16,539 nt of DNA from Deltaproteobacteria bacterium. Its GTDB lineage: Bacteria; Myxococcota_A; UBA796; CAJQPC01. This document shows, one piece after another, positions 6,786 through 15,400 of the stretch (position 1 is its first letter; every line of letters starts with the position of its first letter). The notes below the pieces were generated by a model. It ran no database searches. It was not told the origin of the DNA and saw only the letters and a list, made by a program, of their open reading frames with translations. Where the stretch lies: positions 1 to 16,539 of the forward strand of contig JADKFE010000094.1 of the NCBI GenBank assembly GCA_016717595.1, read 5' to 3'. Position numbers and translations under genes: made by a program.

Positions 6786-6827
6786 TTGTGATCAGGGCCG
6801 TTACCCTTGTGACCAGATCCATCACAG
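6786..6827 (+). promoter_or_regulatory. Repeated elements upstream of the sigma-54 promoter, candidate enhancer sites
   Basis: TTGTGATCAG at 6786-6795 and TTGTGACCAG at 6807-6816 are direct repeats 21 bases apart, two helical turns, so they lie on the same face of DNA. An inverted copy of the core, ATCACAG, follows at 6821-6827. The block is about 60-100 bases upstream of the -24 element, the normal position for enhancer sites of NtrC-family activators. The regulator encoded at 8328-9698 is the likely ligand (inference). Confidence 0.5.
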
Positions 6828-6886
6828 CTCCCCGCCTCGCCGCGCTCGTGTGGGCCTCGGCGTGGGGTCGGGTCGCCCGCAGGGGG

Positions 6887-6902
6887 TGGCCCGGTTCTTG
6901 CT
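6887..6902 (+). promoter_or_regulatory. Sigma-54 (-24/-12) promoter of the metal-efflux operon
   Basis: TGGCCCG, four bases (GTTC), then TTGCT matches the sigma-54 consensus TGGCACG-N4-TTGCW with one mismatch. The invariant GG (6888-6889) and GC (6900-6901) are separated by exactly ten bases. Transcription would start near 6913, immediately before the ribosome binding site GGAGG at 6915-6919, so the leader would be very short. The second gene of the operon encodes a sigma-54 activator, which supports the assignment. I see no gene in the 158 bases 6765-6922; they hold only these regulatory elements. Confidence 0.7.
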
Positions 6903-6922
6903 AAGGGTGGATCTGGAGGCTC

Positions 6923-8335
6923 ATGGCCGCTCGGTCTGCCCGCGCTCGGTTCAACTTGATCGTCGCGCTGTCCTTGGGTGGGCAGCTCCTCGCGGCGCTA
7001 GCGGTGGGCCTCGCCTTCGCGGATGTGCGCGGCGCCGCCCGGCGAGAGGCGGGGCTCAACCAGCAGCGTGTGGCCCTGAGCGCGCTCGGTGAGGCGGCCC
7101 TGGCGCTCTACACCCATGAGGCGCACACCTACATCGAGGGCGGGCCTGGGCACCTGGACCACCTCGCGGCGTCCGAGGCGCGGCTAGAGCAGGCCGTGGC
7201 CACGGTGGTCGGCCTGCCGCTGCCCGGGGAGGCCGTCGATGAGCTCAGCGCCGCGCTTCATGCGCTCAGCGCCGAGCGCAGCCACTTCGCCACGGTGGTG
7301 GCCCCGGCGGCGCGGGCGGGCAGCTTGGATAGGGCGCAGGCGACCACCGCCCACGCGGTCACCGAGAGCCTCGCCGCCCAGGCCGCCCGGCGCATCGGCG
7401 CGGCGATGGTGGCCCTAGACGGCGAGGCGGCGCGGGCCCGGGCCGAGGCCCAGCACGCCACGCGGCGGGCCCTGGTGATCTCGGCGATGGCCGTGGCCTG
7501 GGGCGCGCTGCTCGCCTGGGGCAGCGCCCGGGGGCTCTCCATGGGGCTCATCGCGCCCTTGGATGAGCTGGGGCAGGTGGCGCGGCGCCTGGGCTATGGC
7601 GAGCGGGACGCGCGGGCGGTCGAGGCCGGAGATCAAGAGGTGGCGGCCTTGGCCCGGGGCTTCAACCAGATGGCCGACCGCCTGCGCGCCGACGAGGAGG
7701 CCCGGGTGCGCGCCGAGCGCCTGGCGGCCTTGGGCGAGCTGAGCGCGGCGGTGGCCCATGAGCTGCTCAACCCGCTCACGGTGATCTTGGGCGATCCAAG
7801 GCTCAAAGAGCCAGAGCTGCGCGACGTGCGGGACGAGGCCGAGCACGCCCGGCGGGTGGTCGTGGGGCTGTTGGGCTTCGCCCGGCCCGGCGAGGAGCCC
7901 GCCACGACGGTGCGTCTGGGAGAGCTCGCCGAGCGCTGCGTGGAGCGCCTGGGGCCCACGGCCGACGCCCGCGATCAGACGCTTCGGGTGACCGGTGAGG
8001 CCCAGGAGGCGCTCATCGTGTCGCCCTCGGCCGCGCGGCAGGTGCTCGACAACCTCATCCGAAACGCCATCGAGGCCAGCCCGGCGGGGGCGGAGGTGAC
8101 GGTGGAGCTGGTGCCCGGCGTGGGGGTGCGGGTGCATGACCGCGGCCCGGGGCTGCCCGAGGTGGTGCGGCGGCGGCTGTATGAGCCGTTCGTCACCGGC
8201 CGCCCCGACGGCACGGGCCTGGGCCTCGCCGTCTGCCAGCGGGTGGTGCGTAGCCTCGGCGGCACCTTACGACACGACGACCGCCCCGGCGGCGGCACCA
8301 CGGCCACCTGGGTGGTGAAGGAGCGTCATGCCTGA
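6923..8335 (+). CDS. Membrane sensor histidine kinase, probably metal-sensing (470 aa)
   Basis: Domains in order: TM helix about 10-32; periplasmic sensor loop about 33-182; TM helix about 183-205; HAMP about 205-260; dimerisation/phosphoacceptor helix with His279 in AHELLNPL; and an HATPase_c domain with Asn381 in the N box (NAIEAS), the G1 box DRGPGLP and the G2 box GTGLGLAV. It should autophosphorylate on His279 and pass phosphate to the regulator encoded next. The sensor loop carries H65-x2-H68 and H77-x2-H80, two HxxH pairs twelve residues apart, suited to binding a transition metal in the periplasm. The start has GGAGG at 6915-6919, only three bases upstream. The gene overlaps the regulator by eight bases. 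The organisation resembles ZraS-type kinases, but the sensor sequence cannot be assigned to a named family. Confidence 0.92.
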   Translation: MAARSARARFNLIVALSLGGQLLAALAVGLAFADVRGAARREAGLNQQRVALSALGEAALALYTHEAHTYIEGGPGHLDHLAASEARLEQAVATVVGLPLPGEAVDELSAALHALSAERSHFATVVAPAARAGSLDRAQATTAHAVTESLAAQAARRIGAAMVALDGEAARARAEAQHATRRALVISAMAVAWGALLAWGSARGLSMGLIAPLDELGQVARRLGYGERDARAVEAGDQEVAALARGFNQMADRLRADEEARVRAERLAALGELSAAVAHELLNPLTVILGDPRLKEPELRDVRDEAEHARRVVVGLLGFARPGEEPATTVRLGELAERCVERLGPTADARDQTLRVTGEAQEALIVSPSAARQVLDNLIRNAIEASPAGAEVTVELVPGVGVRVHDRGPGLPEVVRRRLYEPFVTGRPDGTGLGLAVCQRVVRSLGGTLRHDDRPGGGTTATWVVKERHA

Positions 8336-9698
8336 GCGTGTGCTGTTGGTTGAAGACCGCGAGAGCCTGCGGGGCCTGCTCAGCCGGGCGCTCGTCGCCG
8401 GGCGCCTTGAGGTGGTGGCCGTGGGCGACGCCGAGACGGCGGCCGAGCGCCTTCGGGAGGAGCCCTTCGCCGTGGTGGTGAGCGACGTGCGCCTGCCCGG
8501 GGCCGACGGCGCCTCCGTGCTGCGCCTCGCCCGGGGCCTGCCCACCCCGCCGGAGGTGGTGCTGATGACCGCTTACGCTGAAGTGCCCGCCGCCGTGAGC
8601 GCCTTACGAGAGGGCGCCTATGACTACCTCGCCAAGCCCTTTGAGCCTGAAGAGCTGCTGCGGGTGGTGCGCCGCGCCGCCGAGCGCTTCGCCTTGGTGG
8701 GCCGGGCGCGTGAGCTGGAGGCCCTGCTGGATGATCGAGAGGGCGGGCTCATCGGCCGGGCGCCGTCGATGGGCAACGTGCGGCGGCTCATCGAGCGGGT
8801 GGCGCCCTTGACCGTGCCCGTGCTGCTTCGGGGAGAGAGCGGCACAGGCAAAGAGGTGGCCGCCCGGGAGCTGCACCGGCTCAGCGCGCGGGGGCCCTTC
8901 GTCGCCGTGAACTGCGGCGCCATCCCCGAGAACTTGCTGGAGAGCGAGCTGTTCGGCGTGGCCAAGGGCGCGTTCACCGGGGCGGGCGGGGACCGCGTGG
9001 GGCTCATCGAGGCGGCCTCTGGGGGCACGCTGTTTCTCGATGAGATCGGCGAGCTGCCCCTGGCGCTGCAGGTGAAGCTCAACCGGGTGCTGGAGGAGGG
9101 GGAGCTGCGCCGGGTGGGGGAGACGACGGTGCGGCCGATGTTGGCCCGGGTGATCGCCGCCACCCACCGAGACCTGGAGGCCGCCGTGCGCGACGGCAAG
9201 TTTCGGGCGGACCTCTACTTCAGGCTCAAGGTGGTGCAGATCGAGCTGCCGCCCCTGCGCGAGCGTCTGGACGATCTGCCGCTGCTCGCCGGGCGATTCT
9301 TGCGCCACGCCGCGGCGCGGTACGGCGCGAGGGCCCGGGCGCTCTCTCCCGAGGCCTTGGCGGCCCTTGAGGGCTGGGCCTGGCCGGGCAACGTGCGCGA
9401 GCTGCGCCACGCCTTGGAGCACGCCGCGGTGATGAGCGAAGACGAGGTGATCGGCCCGCTCAGCCTGCCGCCCGAGCTGCGCCGCGAGGGCTTGCCCGTG
9501 GCCGAGACGCCGACCTATCGGGACGCCGTCGAGCGCGCCGAGCTGGCCGCCGGGCGGCAGTACCTCACCCGTCTGATGCAGCAGCACCAAGGCAACGTGA
9601 GCCGGGCCGCCCCCGAGGCCGGGGTAGAGCGGGAGACCCTGCACCGGCTCCTGCGGCGCCACGGCGTAGACCCCTCGCAGTTTCGGGGTGGCGCGTGA
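8328..9698 (+). CDS. NtrC-family sigma-54-dependent response regulator (456 aa)
   Basis: The receiver domain (about 1-120) has acidic residues Glu9 and Asp10, phosphoacceptor Asp53 (SDVRLPG), Thr81 and Lys103. The AAA+ sigma-54 activation domain (about 140-380) has Walker A GESGTGKE at 169-176, the sigma-54-contacting GAFTGA loop at 214-219, Walker B FLDEIGEL with Asp238-Glu239, and GNVREL in the sensor II region. A Fis-type helix-turn-helix is at about 423-448 (GNVSRAA then ETLHRLLRRHGVDP). The intact GAFTGA means it should open sigma-54 promoters by ATP hydrolysis when phosphorylated. The only strong sigma-54 promoter I see is its own operon's, upstream of the kinase, so positive autoregulation is likely. 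The length and architecture are standard. It starts eight bases before the kinase stop and ends in a GTGA overlap with the outer membrane factor gene. Confidence 0.95.
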   Translation: MPERVLLVEDRESLRGLLSRALVAGRLEVVAVGDAETAAERLREEPFAVVVSDVRLPGADGASVLRLARGLPTPPEVVLMTAYAEVPAAVSALREGAYDYLAKPFEPEELLRVVRRAAERFALVGRARELEALLDDREGGLIGRAPSMGNVRRLIERVAPLTVPVLLRGESGTGKEVAARELHRLSARGPFVAVNCGAIPENLLESELFGVAKGAFTGAGGDRVGLIEAASGGTLFLDEIGELPLALQVKLNRVLEEGELRRVGETTVRPMLARVIAATHRDLEAAVRDGKFRADLYFRLKVVQIELPPLRERLDDLPLLAGRFLRHAAARYGARARALSPEALAALEGWAWPGNVRELRHALEHAAVMSEDEVIGPLSLPPELRREGLPVAETPTYRDAVERAELAAGRQYLTRLMQQHQGNVSRAAPEAGVERETLHRLLRRHGVDPSQFRGGA

Positions 9699-10873
9699 GG
9701 CGGGCGGCGCTGGTGTTGTTGGCGGTGTTCAGCCTCTCCGCCGTGGCGGCGAGCCCGTCCGCGGTGACGGTGGGTGAGGCCGTGCGCCTGGGGCTCACCA
9801 CGGGCCCCCTCGCCGGGGCGCCTGAGGCCGCGCGCCGGGCGGCGTCGGGGGAGGCCCGGGCCTACGCCGCCACCGAGGCCGATCCCGAGGTGCAGGTGCA
9901 GAGCTTCTTGCAGGAGCGCAGCGTGCAGCTCGTCGTGCCCATCGAGGCGCCCCCGGCGACCTTGGCCCGGGCGCGCGCGGCGCGGCTCTGGGTGGACGCC
10001 GCCGAGGTGCGGGCCCAGGCGGCTCAGGCGGCCTTGGGCGTGGAGATCGCGGGGATGGTGGTGAGGGTGGCCGAGGCCAGCGCCGTCGCCGCCTTACAGG
10101 TCGAGTCCGAGGGCCTCGCGCGGCGGGCCCGAGACCGGGCGCGGGCCTTGGCCGAGAGCGGCGAGGGGGACCGCGTCGAGGCGGCCTTGCTGGAGGCCGA
10201 GGCCGCGGGCGCTCTGCAGCGCGCCCTGGCCGCCGAGCGGGATCGCCGCCTGGCCGCGATGCGCCTGGAGCAGCACCTCGGCCTGCCCATCGTCGGCACG
10301 ATCACCGTGACCGAGTGGCCCCAGGTGCCCGCGGCGCCGCGGGTGGATCCGGCCCTGCTCCCCGAGCTGGTGGCCGCCGAGCTCGACGCCCGCGCCGCCA
10401 TCGACGCCGAGGCCGCCGCGCGCCTCGCCCGCTTGCCTACCCTCGCCGTGGGCCTCGGCCCCGGCTGGGATCACGAGACGGTGGGCCTCGCGGGCACGCT
10501 GAACCTGAGCCTGCCGCTCTACGCCCCCAGCCGCGGGGCGCGGGAGGTCGCCGGGGCCGAGGTCAGCCTCGCCGAGCAGCGTCGGGCGCTGCTCAACGCG
10601 GAGTCCGTGGCCTTGGCCTATGGCGCCGAGAGCGCCCGGGATCAGGCCGTGGCCGTCGAGGCCGCCTACGCCCAGGCGCCGCTGGACGGCGCGATGGCCG
10701 CGGTGACCTTGGCCTACACCCTCGGCGAGCTGGACCTGGGCCAGTACCTCAGCCGCCGCGACGCCGTGCTCAACGCCCAGCTCGCCGCGCTCTCTGCCCG
10801 CGCCCAGCGCGCCTTGACCGAGCTGGCCTTGTGGGAGCTCGCCGGTCAGCTCCCCCCGGAGTGGACCCCATGA
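9695..10873 (+). CDS. TolC/CzcC-family outer membrane efflux protein (392 aa)
   Basis: The GTG start at 9695 overlaps the regulator stop (GTGA). A signal peptide is evident, MRRAALVLLAVFSLSAVAA, with cleavage likely near residue 19. The mature protein is rich in Ala, Glu and Arg, in long amphipathic helices (about 80-190 and 285-385) with a duplicated layout. That is the TolC plan: two halves, each giving helical hairpins and beta strands such as TLNLSLPLYAPS (about 270-281). It would form the trimeric exit duct of the efflux complex. It is slightly shorter than most members, which run about 420-480. Sequence similarity in this family is low, so the call leans on the overall pattern and on its place before the adaptor and the RND pump. 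Confidence 0.85.
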   Translation: MRRAALVLLAVFSLSAVAASPSAVTVGEAVRLGLTTGPLAGAPEAARRAASGEARAYAATEADPEVQVQSFLQERSVQLVVPIEAPPATLARARAARLWVDAAEVRAQAAQAALGVEIAGMVVRVAEASAVAALQVESEGLARRARDRARALAESGEGDRVEAALLEAEAAGALQRALAAERDRRLAAMRLEQHLGLPIVGTITVTEWPQVPAAPRVDPALLPELVAAELDARAAIDAEAAARLARLPTLAVGLGPGWDHETVGLAGTLNLSLPLYAPSRGAREVAGAEVSLAEQRRALLNAESVALAYGAESARDQAVAVEAAYAQAPLDGAMAAVTLAYTLGELDLGQYLSRRDAVLNAQLAALSARAQRALTELALWELAGQLPPEWTP

Positions 10874-12483
10874 ACCTCGCTGTGTGGATTGTGTGCCTTC
10901 TGGGTCTGGCCCAGGCTGAAGAGGCCCGGGTGGTGCTCGGCGGGGAGACGTTTGAGTCGGCCCTGGTGGTGCCCCAGTCGGGTCCGCCGCAGATGTTCTG
11001 GCTCGATACCGCCACGAGCGCCCCGGTGGTGGCCGGGGAGGCCAACTTACGGCTCAACGGCCCGGCGGAGGTGGCGATCCCCCTCGCCGCCACCGGGCGC
11101 CCCGGCGTGTACACCGCGGAGTCTCGCCCGCCCATCGGCCACTACGCGGGCTCTCTGACCGCCCAGGCCGGGGGCTTGGCCGCGCTGTGGGCGATCGAAG
11201 ATCTCGACGTTCACGAAGATCACGGCGCTGAAGACCCCGCGCACCTGCACGATGAGCACGACCTCCTGGCGAGAAGCCAAAGCAAGCTGATCATCGCTCT
11301 GATCGTGGGGCTCGTGATCGGCTTTGGCCTCGGGCGTCGGCGCGGGGCGGCGGTGGCGGCGCTCGTGGCCACGGGCCTGAGCCTGAGCCCGCGGCTGTGG
11401 GCCCATGGCGGCGAAGATCACGGCGAAGAGGGCGCCGAGCCCCTGGTTCAGCACGCCTTGAGCCTGCCCATCGAGAGCCAGCTCTTGTTGGGCCTACGCA
11501 CGGCGGTGGCCGAGTGGGGCCCCGTCGGCGACACCGTGCGGGCCTACGGCGCCTTGGTGAGCGCCCCCGGCGGCGGCGCCACCCTGCGCGCCCCCGTGGC
11601 GGGTGTGCTCAGCGGCCCCGACGGCGGCGCCTTGACCCCCGGCCAGCGGGTGCGCGCCGGATCTGTGCTGGGTCGCCTCGTCGAGACCAGCGCCGTCGCC
11701 GACCGGGCCTCCGCCGCTGAAGGCCAGTCCCGGCTCAAGCTCAACGTCGCCGAGGCCAAGGCGGCCGTGGCCCTGGCCGAGCAGGACGCCGCCCGAGCGG
11801 AGCAGCTCGGCGACAGCTTGAGCGAGCGAGAGCGCCAGGTGCGCGCCCAGCGGGTGCAGCTCGCCAAGCTCGCCGTGACCGAGGCCGAGCGCGCGTTGGC
11901 CCAGGCCGGTCAAGGTGCGCAGATCCGCGCGCCGTTTGACGCCGTGATCTCCCAGGTCATCGCCCGGCCCGGGGAGCAGGTGCAGTCTGGCGATGAGATC
12001 CTGCGCCTCGTGAGCCCCGGCGTGGTCTGGGCCGAGGTCTACGTCGCCGAGTCCACGAGCCGGGCGTTGCGCCCCGGCGCCCAAGCCGAGGCCCGTCTGG
12101 CCGCGGGCGGCGGTCGTGTCGGCGCCGTCGTGCTCGATCTGGGCCAAGAGGTGAACCCCCGCACGGGCCTCACCCGCGTCACCCTGGCGCTCACCCCCAC
12201 AGACGGCGCCGACGTCTCGGCCCTGCGCCCCGGCGCGGCGCTCACGGCGTATCTCATCGCCGGAGACGACGAGGAGGGCGTGCGCGCCCCGGCGGAGGCC
12301 CTGTTTGAGGCCGAGGGCCGCAGCTTTCTGTTCGTGAAGACGGCGCCCGAGGCCTTTGTGCTGCGTGAGGTCCACGTCGGCAGCCGCGGGGCCGAGACGG
12401 TAGAGGTTCACGAGGGCCTGCGCCCCGGCGAGCGTGTGGTCACCGTGGCCGTGGGCAGCCTTCGTGGCGTGGCGGGTCGCTGA
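10870..12483 (+). CDS. RND efflux membrane-fusion protein, CzcB/CusB-like, with a His-rich N-terminal extension (537 aa)
   Basis: ATG 10870 overlaps the previous stop (ATGA). Residues 1-16 are a signal peptide. Residues about 18-110 form an all-beta-like domain. Residues 115-130 are a His cluster (H115, H118, H125, H127, H130). Residues 139-156 are a TM helix followed by GRRRG. Residues 159-177 are a second hydrophobic stretch ending at LWAHGGEDHGEEG. From about 195 on is a canonical periplasmic adaptor: barrel-sandwich (APVAGVLSGPDGG), helical hairpin 275-350, the returning lipoyl half APFDAVISQVIARPGEQV, a beta-barrel, and membrane-proximal strands to residue 537. It links the inner-membrane pump to the outer membrane duct and may deliver metal. 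The second hydrophobic stretch reads like a secretion signal, and a GTG at 11353 could start a separate adaptor. The gene may therefore be a fusion of two reading frames, or encode two products. Confidence 0.9.
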   Translation: MNLAVWIVCLLGLAQAEEARVVLGGETFESALVVPQSGPPQMFWLDTATSAPVVAGEANLRLNGPAEVAIPLAATGRPGVYTAESRPPIGHYAGSLTAQAGGLAALWAIEDLDVHEDHGAEDPAHLHDEHDLLARSQSKLIIALIVGLVIGFGLGRRRGAAVAALVATGLSLSPRLWAHGGEDHGEEGAEPLVQHALSLPIESQLLLGLRTAVAEWGPVGDTVRAYGALVSAPGGGATLRAPVAGVLSGPDGGALTPGQRVRAGSVLGRLVETSAVADRASAAEGQSRLKLNVAEAKAAVALAEQDAARAEQLGDSLSERERQVRAQRVQLAKLAVTEAERALAQAGQGAQIRAPFDAVISQVIARPGEQVQSGDEILRLVSPGVVWAEVYVAESTSRALRPGAQAEARLAAGGGRVGAVVLDLGQEVNPRTGLTRVTLALTPTDGADVSALRPGAALTAYLIAGDDEEGVRAPAEALFEAEGRSFLFVKTAPEAFVLREVHVGSRGAETVEVHEGLRPGERVVTVAVGSLRGVAGR

Positions 12484-15400
12484 TGTTCTCCGCGCTCATT
12501 CGCCTCAGCCTCAACCGACGTGGCCTCACGCTCCTGCTCGCCGCGCTCTTGGTGTTCTGGGGCGGCTTAGAGGCCACACGCCTGCCCGTAGACGTCTTCC
12601 CCGACCTCAACCGCCCCACGGTCACCGTGCTCACCGAGGCCGGGGCGCGCTCCCCTGAAGAGGTGGAGCTGTGGGTGACCACGCCGATTGAGCAGGCCGT
12701 CGCCGGGGCCCCGGGCGTGGAGCGGGTGCGCAGCCAGTCCGCCGCCGGTCTGAGCGTGGTGTGGGTGGAGCTTGGGTGGGGCGAAGATCTGTGGCGGGGC
12801 CGCCAGCAGGTCACCGAGCGCCTCGACGCCGCCCGCCGGGCCTTGCCTGAAGGGCTCACGCCCACCTTGGGCCCGGTCACGTCGGTGATGGGCGAGATCT
12901 TGCTGATCGGCCTCTCCAGCGAAGACGGCGTGGTGGAGGGCCCGGCGCTGCGCACCTTGGCCGACTGGACCGTGCGCCCGCGCCTGCTCTCCATCCCCGG
13001 CGTGAGCCAGGTCACCGCCATCGGCGGCGGCGTCGAGCGCATCGAGGTGTTGGTCGCCCCAGAGCAGCTCGCCGCCCGTGGGGTCGCCCTACAAGACGTG
13101 GTGACGGCCAGCGGCGAGGCCCTGGGCAGCCTCAGCGGCGGTTATCTGGAGGGCCAAGGCCGGGAGCGGGTGGTGCGCCTGCTCGCCCAAGGAGAGCCCG
13201 AGGAGGCTCTGAGCGAGACGGTGTTGTCGCCCAGCGCGGCCCTCGGTGAGCCGCCCCTCACCCTGGGCGACGTGGCCACGGTCACCCGCGGCGTCGGCGT
13301 GATGCGCGGCGAGGCGGGCATGAACGGTCGCCGGGCGGTGGTGCTCGCCGTACAGAAGCAGCCCCAAGCCGACACGATCTCCGTCACCCGCGACATCGAG
13401 GCCGCCCTGGGCGCGCTTGGCCCCGGCTTGCCCGAGGGCGTGACGCTCACGCCGATCTTTAAGCAGGCCACGTTCATTGAGGCCGCCGTAGAGAACGTCG
13501 AGGAGGCCCTGCGCGACGGCTCGATCCTCGTGGCGATCACCCTGGCCCTGTTCTTGATGAACCTGCGCACCACGGCGATCACGCTCACCGCCATCCCGCT
13601 CTCTCTGCTCAGCGCGGTCTTGGCGCTCTCGGCCATGGGCCAGAGCCTCAACACGATGACGCTGGGCGGCCTCGCCGTGGCCATCGGTGAGCTTGTGGAT
13701 GACGCCATCGTAGACGTCGAGAACGTCTTCCGCCGCCTGCGGGAGAACGCCGCCTTGCCTACGCCGCGGCCTTCGCTCACGGTGATCGCCGAGGCCAGCG
13801 GTGAGGTGCGAAACTCCATCGTCTCGTCCACGGCCCTCGTCGTGCTGGTGTTTGTGCCGCTCTTCGCCCTGCCCGGGGTAGAGGGCCGGCTGTTCGCGCC
13901 GCTGGGCCTCGCGTACATCACGGCGATCCTGGCGTCGATGTTTGTGTCGCTCACCGTGACCCCGGCGATGTGCGCGTTCTTGTTGCCCGGCATCGCCGCC
14001 AAGGCCCAAGAGCGCGGCGACTCGGCGCTGGTGCGCTGGCTCAAGGGCCTGCACCGTGAGCTGCTCACCTGGGCCTTGCCCCGGCCGGCCCAGGTGCTCG
14101 GCGGGGCGACTGTGCTGGCCGTGGTGGCGCTCCTGGCGGTGCCGTTTCTGGGCCGGGGCTTTCTGCCCACGTTTAATGAGGGCAGCGCCACGGTGAACCT
14201 GCTCGCCGCGCCGGGCACGGCCCTGGCCGAGAGCGACCGCCTGGCCACCCTCGCCGAGAACTTGGTGCTGGAGGTGCCCGAGGTGCGCTCTGTGGGCCGT
14301 CGCACGGGCCGGGCGGAGCTAGACGAGCACGCCGAGGGCGTTCATTACACCGAGCTAGACGTCGATCTCGTCGAGGGCCGCCCCCGGGCGGTGGTGCTCG
14401 CCGATCTTCGCGAGCGCCTGCGCCTTCTGCCCGGCCTCTCCACGTCCATCGGCCAGCCGATCTCCCACCGCCTCGACCACATGATCAGCGGCGTGCGGGC
14501 GGCGATCGTGCTCAAGCTCTTCGGCGACGATCTGTTGACCCTGCGGGCTGAGGCCGCTCGTTTGGCCCTGCACCTGGAGTCTGTGCCGGGTCTCGTCGAT
14601 CTCCAGGTCGAGCGCCAAGAGCTCGTCCCTCAGCTTCGGGTGGAGGTCAACCGTGAGGCCGCCCGGCGCGTGGGGCTGCGGCCTCTGGAGGTGTTAGACG
14701 CCGCGGAGATCGGCCTCGCCGGGCGGGTCGTGGGCCAAGCGCGAGAGGGTCGCCGTGCGCTGGACGTCGCCGTGCGTCTCACCCCAGAGGGCCGCGACGA
14801 CGCCCAGGCCGTGCGCGCCCTGCCCATTCACCTGCCCAGCGGCGAGCTGGTGCCGCTGGGCGCCGTGGCCCAGGTCGAGGAGGCCTCGGGCCCCAGCCAG
14901 ATCCTGCATGAGGGGGGCCGCCGCCGCATCATCGTGAGCGCCAACGCCGCCGATCGTGACCTAGGCGCCGTCGTGGACGACGTGCTCCGCCGTGTGGAGA
15001 CCTTCCCCGACCTCGCCCAAGGGGTGTATGTCGAGGTGGGGGGCCAACACGCCGCGCAGTCCGCCGCCAACCGGGCGCTGTTTTTGCTCTCAGGCCTCTC
15101 CCTGCTGGGCATGATCGCCGTGCTCTACGCCCAGCTCGGCAGCGCGGCCTTGGTGGCCCAGGTGCTCATCAACATCCCCTTGGCGCTCATCGGCGCCGTC
15201 GCCGCCTTGTGGTGGAGTGGTGCTGAGCTCTCCGTGGCCACCGTGGTCGGCTTCATCACTCTGTGCGGCGTGGCCACACGCAACACGGTCTTGATGATCA
15301 CCCACTACGTTCACCTCGTCGCTGAGGAGGGCGAGCGGTTCGGCGCGGAGATGGTGGTGCGCGGCAGCTTAGAGCGCCTCGTGCCCGTGGCCATGACCGC

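Noticed and set aside
6808..6826. CRP-like inverted repeat TGTGA...TCACA
   Set aside because: The half sites are nine bases apart, whereas a CRP site needs six. The direct repeats at 21-bp spacing explain the elements better.
10315..10869. Upstream extension of the adaptor reading frame
   Set aside because: The extension overlaps the outer membrane factor gene and reads as low-complexity Arg/Pro/Gly. The ATG at 10870 with an ATGA overlap and signal peptide is the natural start.
11494..12411. Long antisense open frame across the adaptor gene
   Set aside because: It is His/Gly/Leu-rich shadow sequence on the opposite strand of a clearly coding gene, with no motif or start signal.
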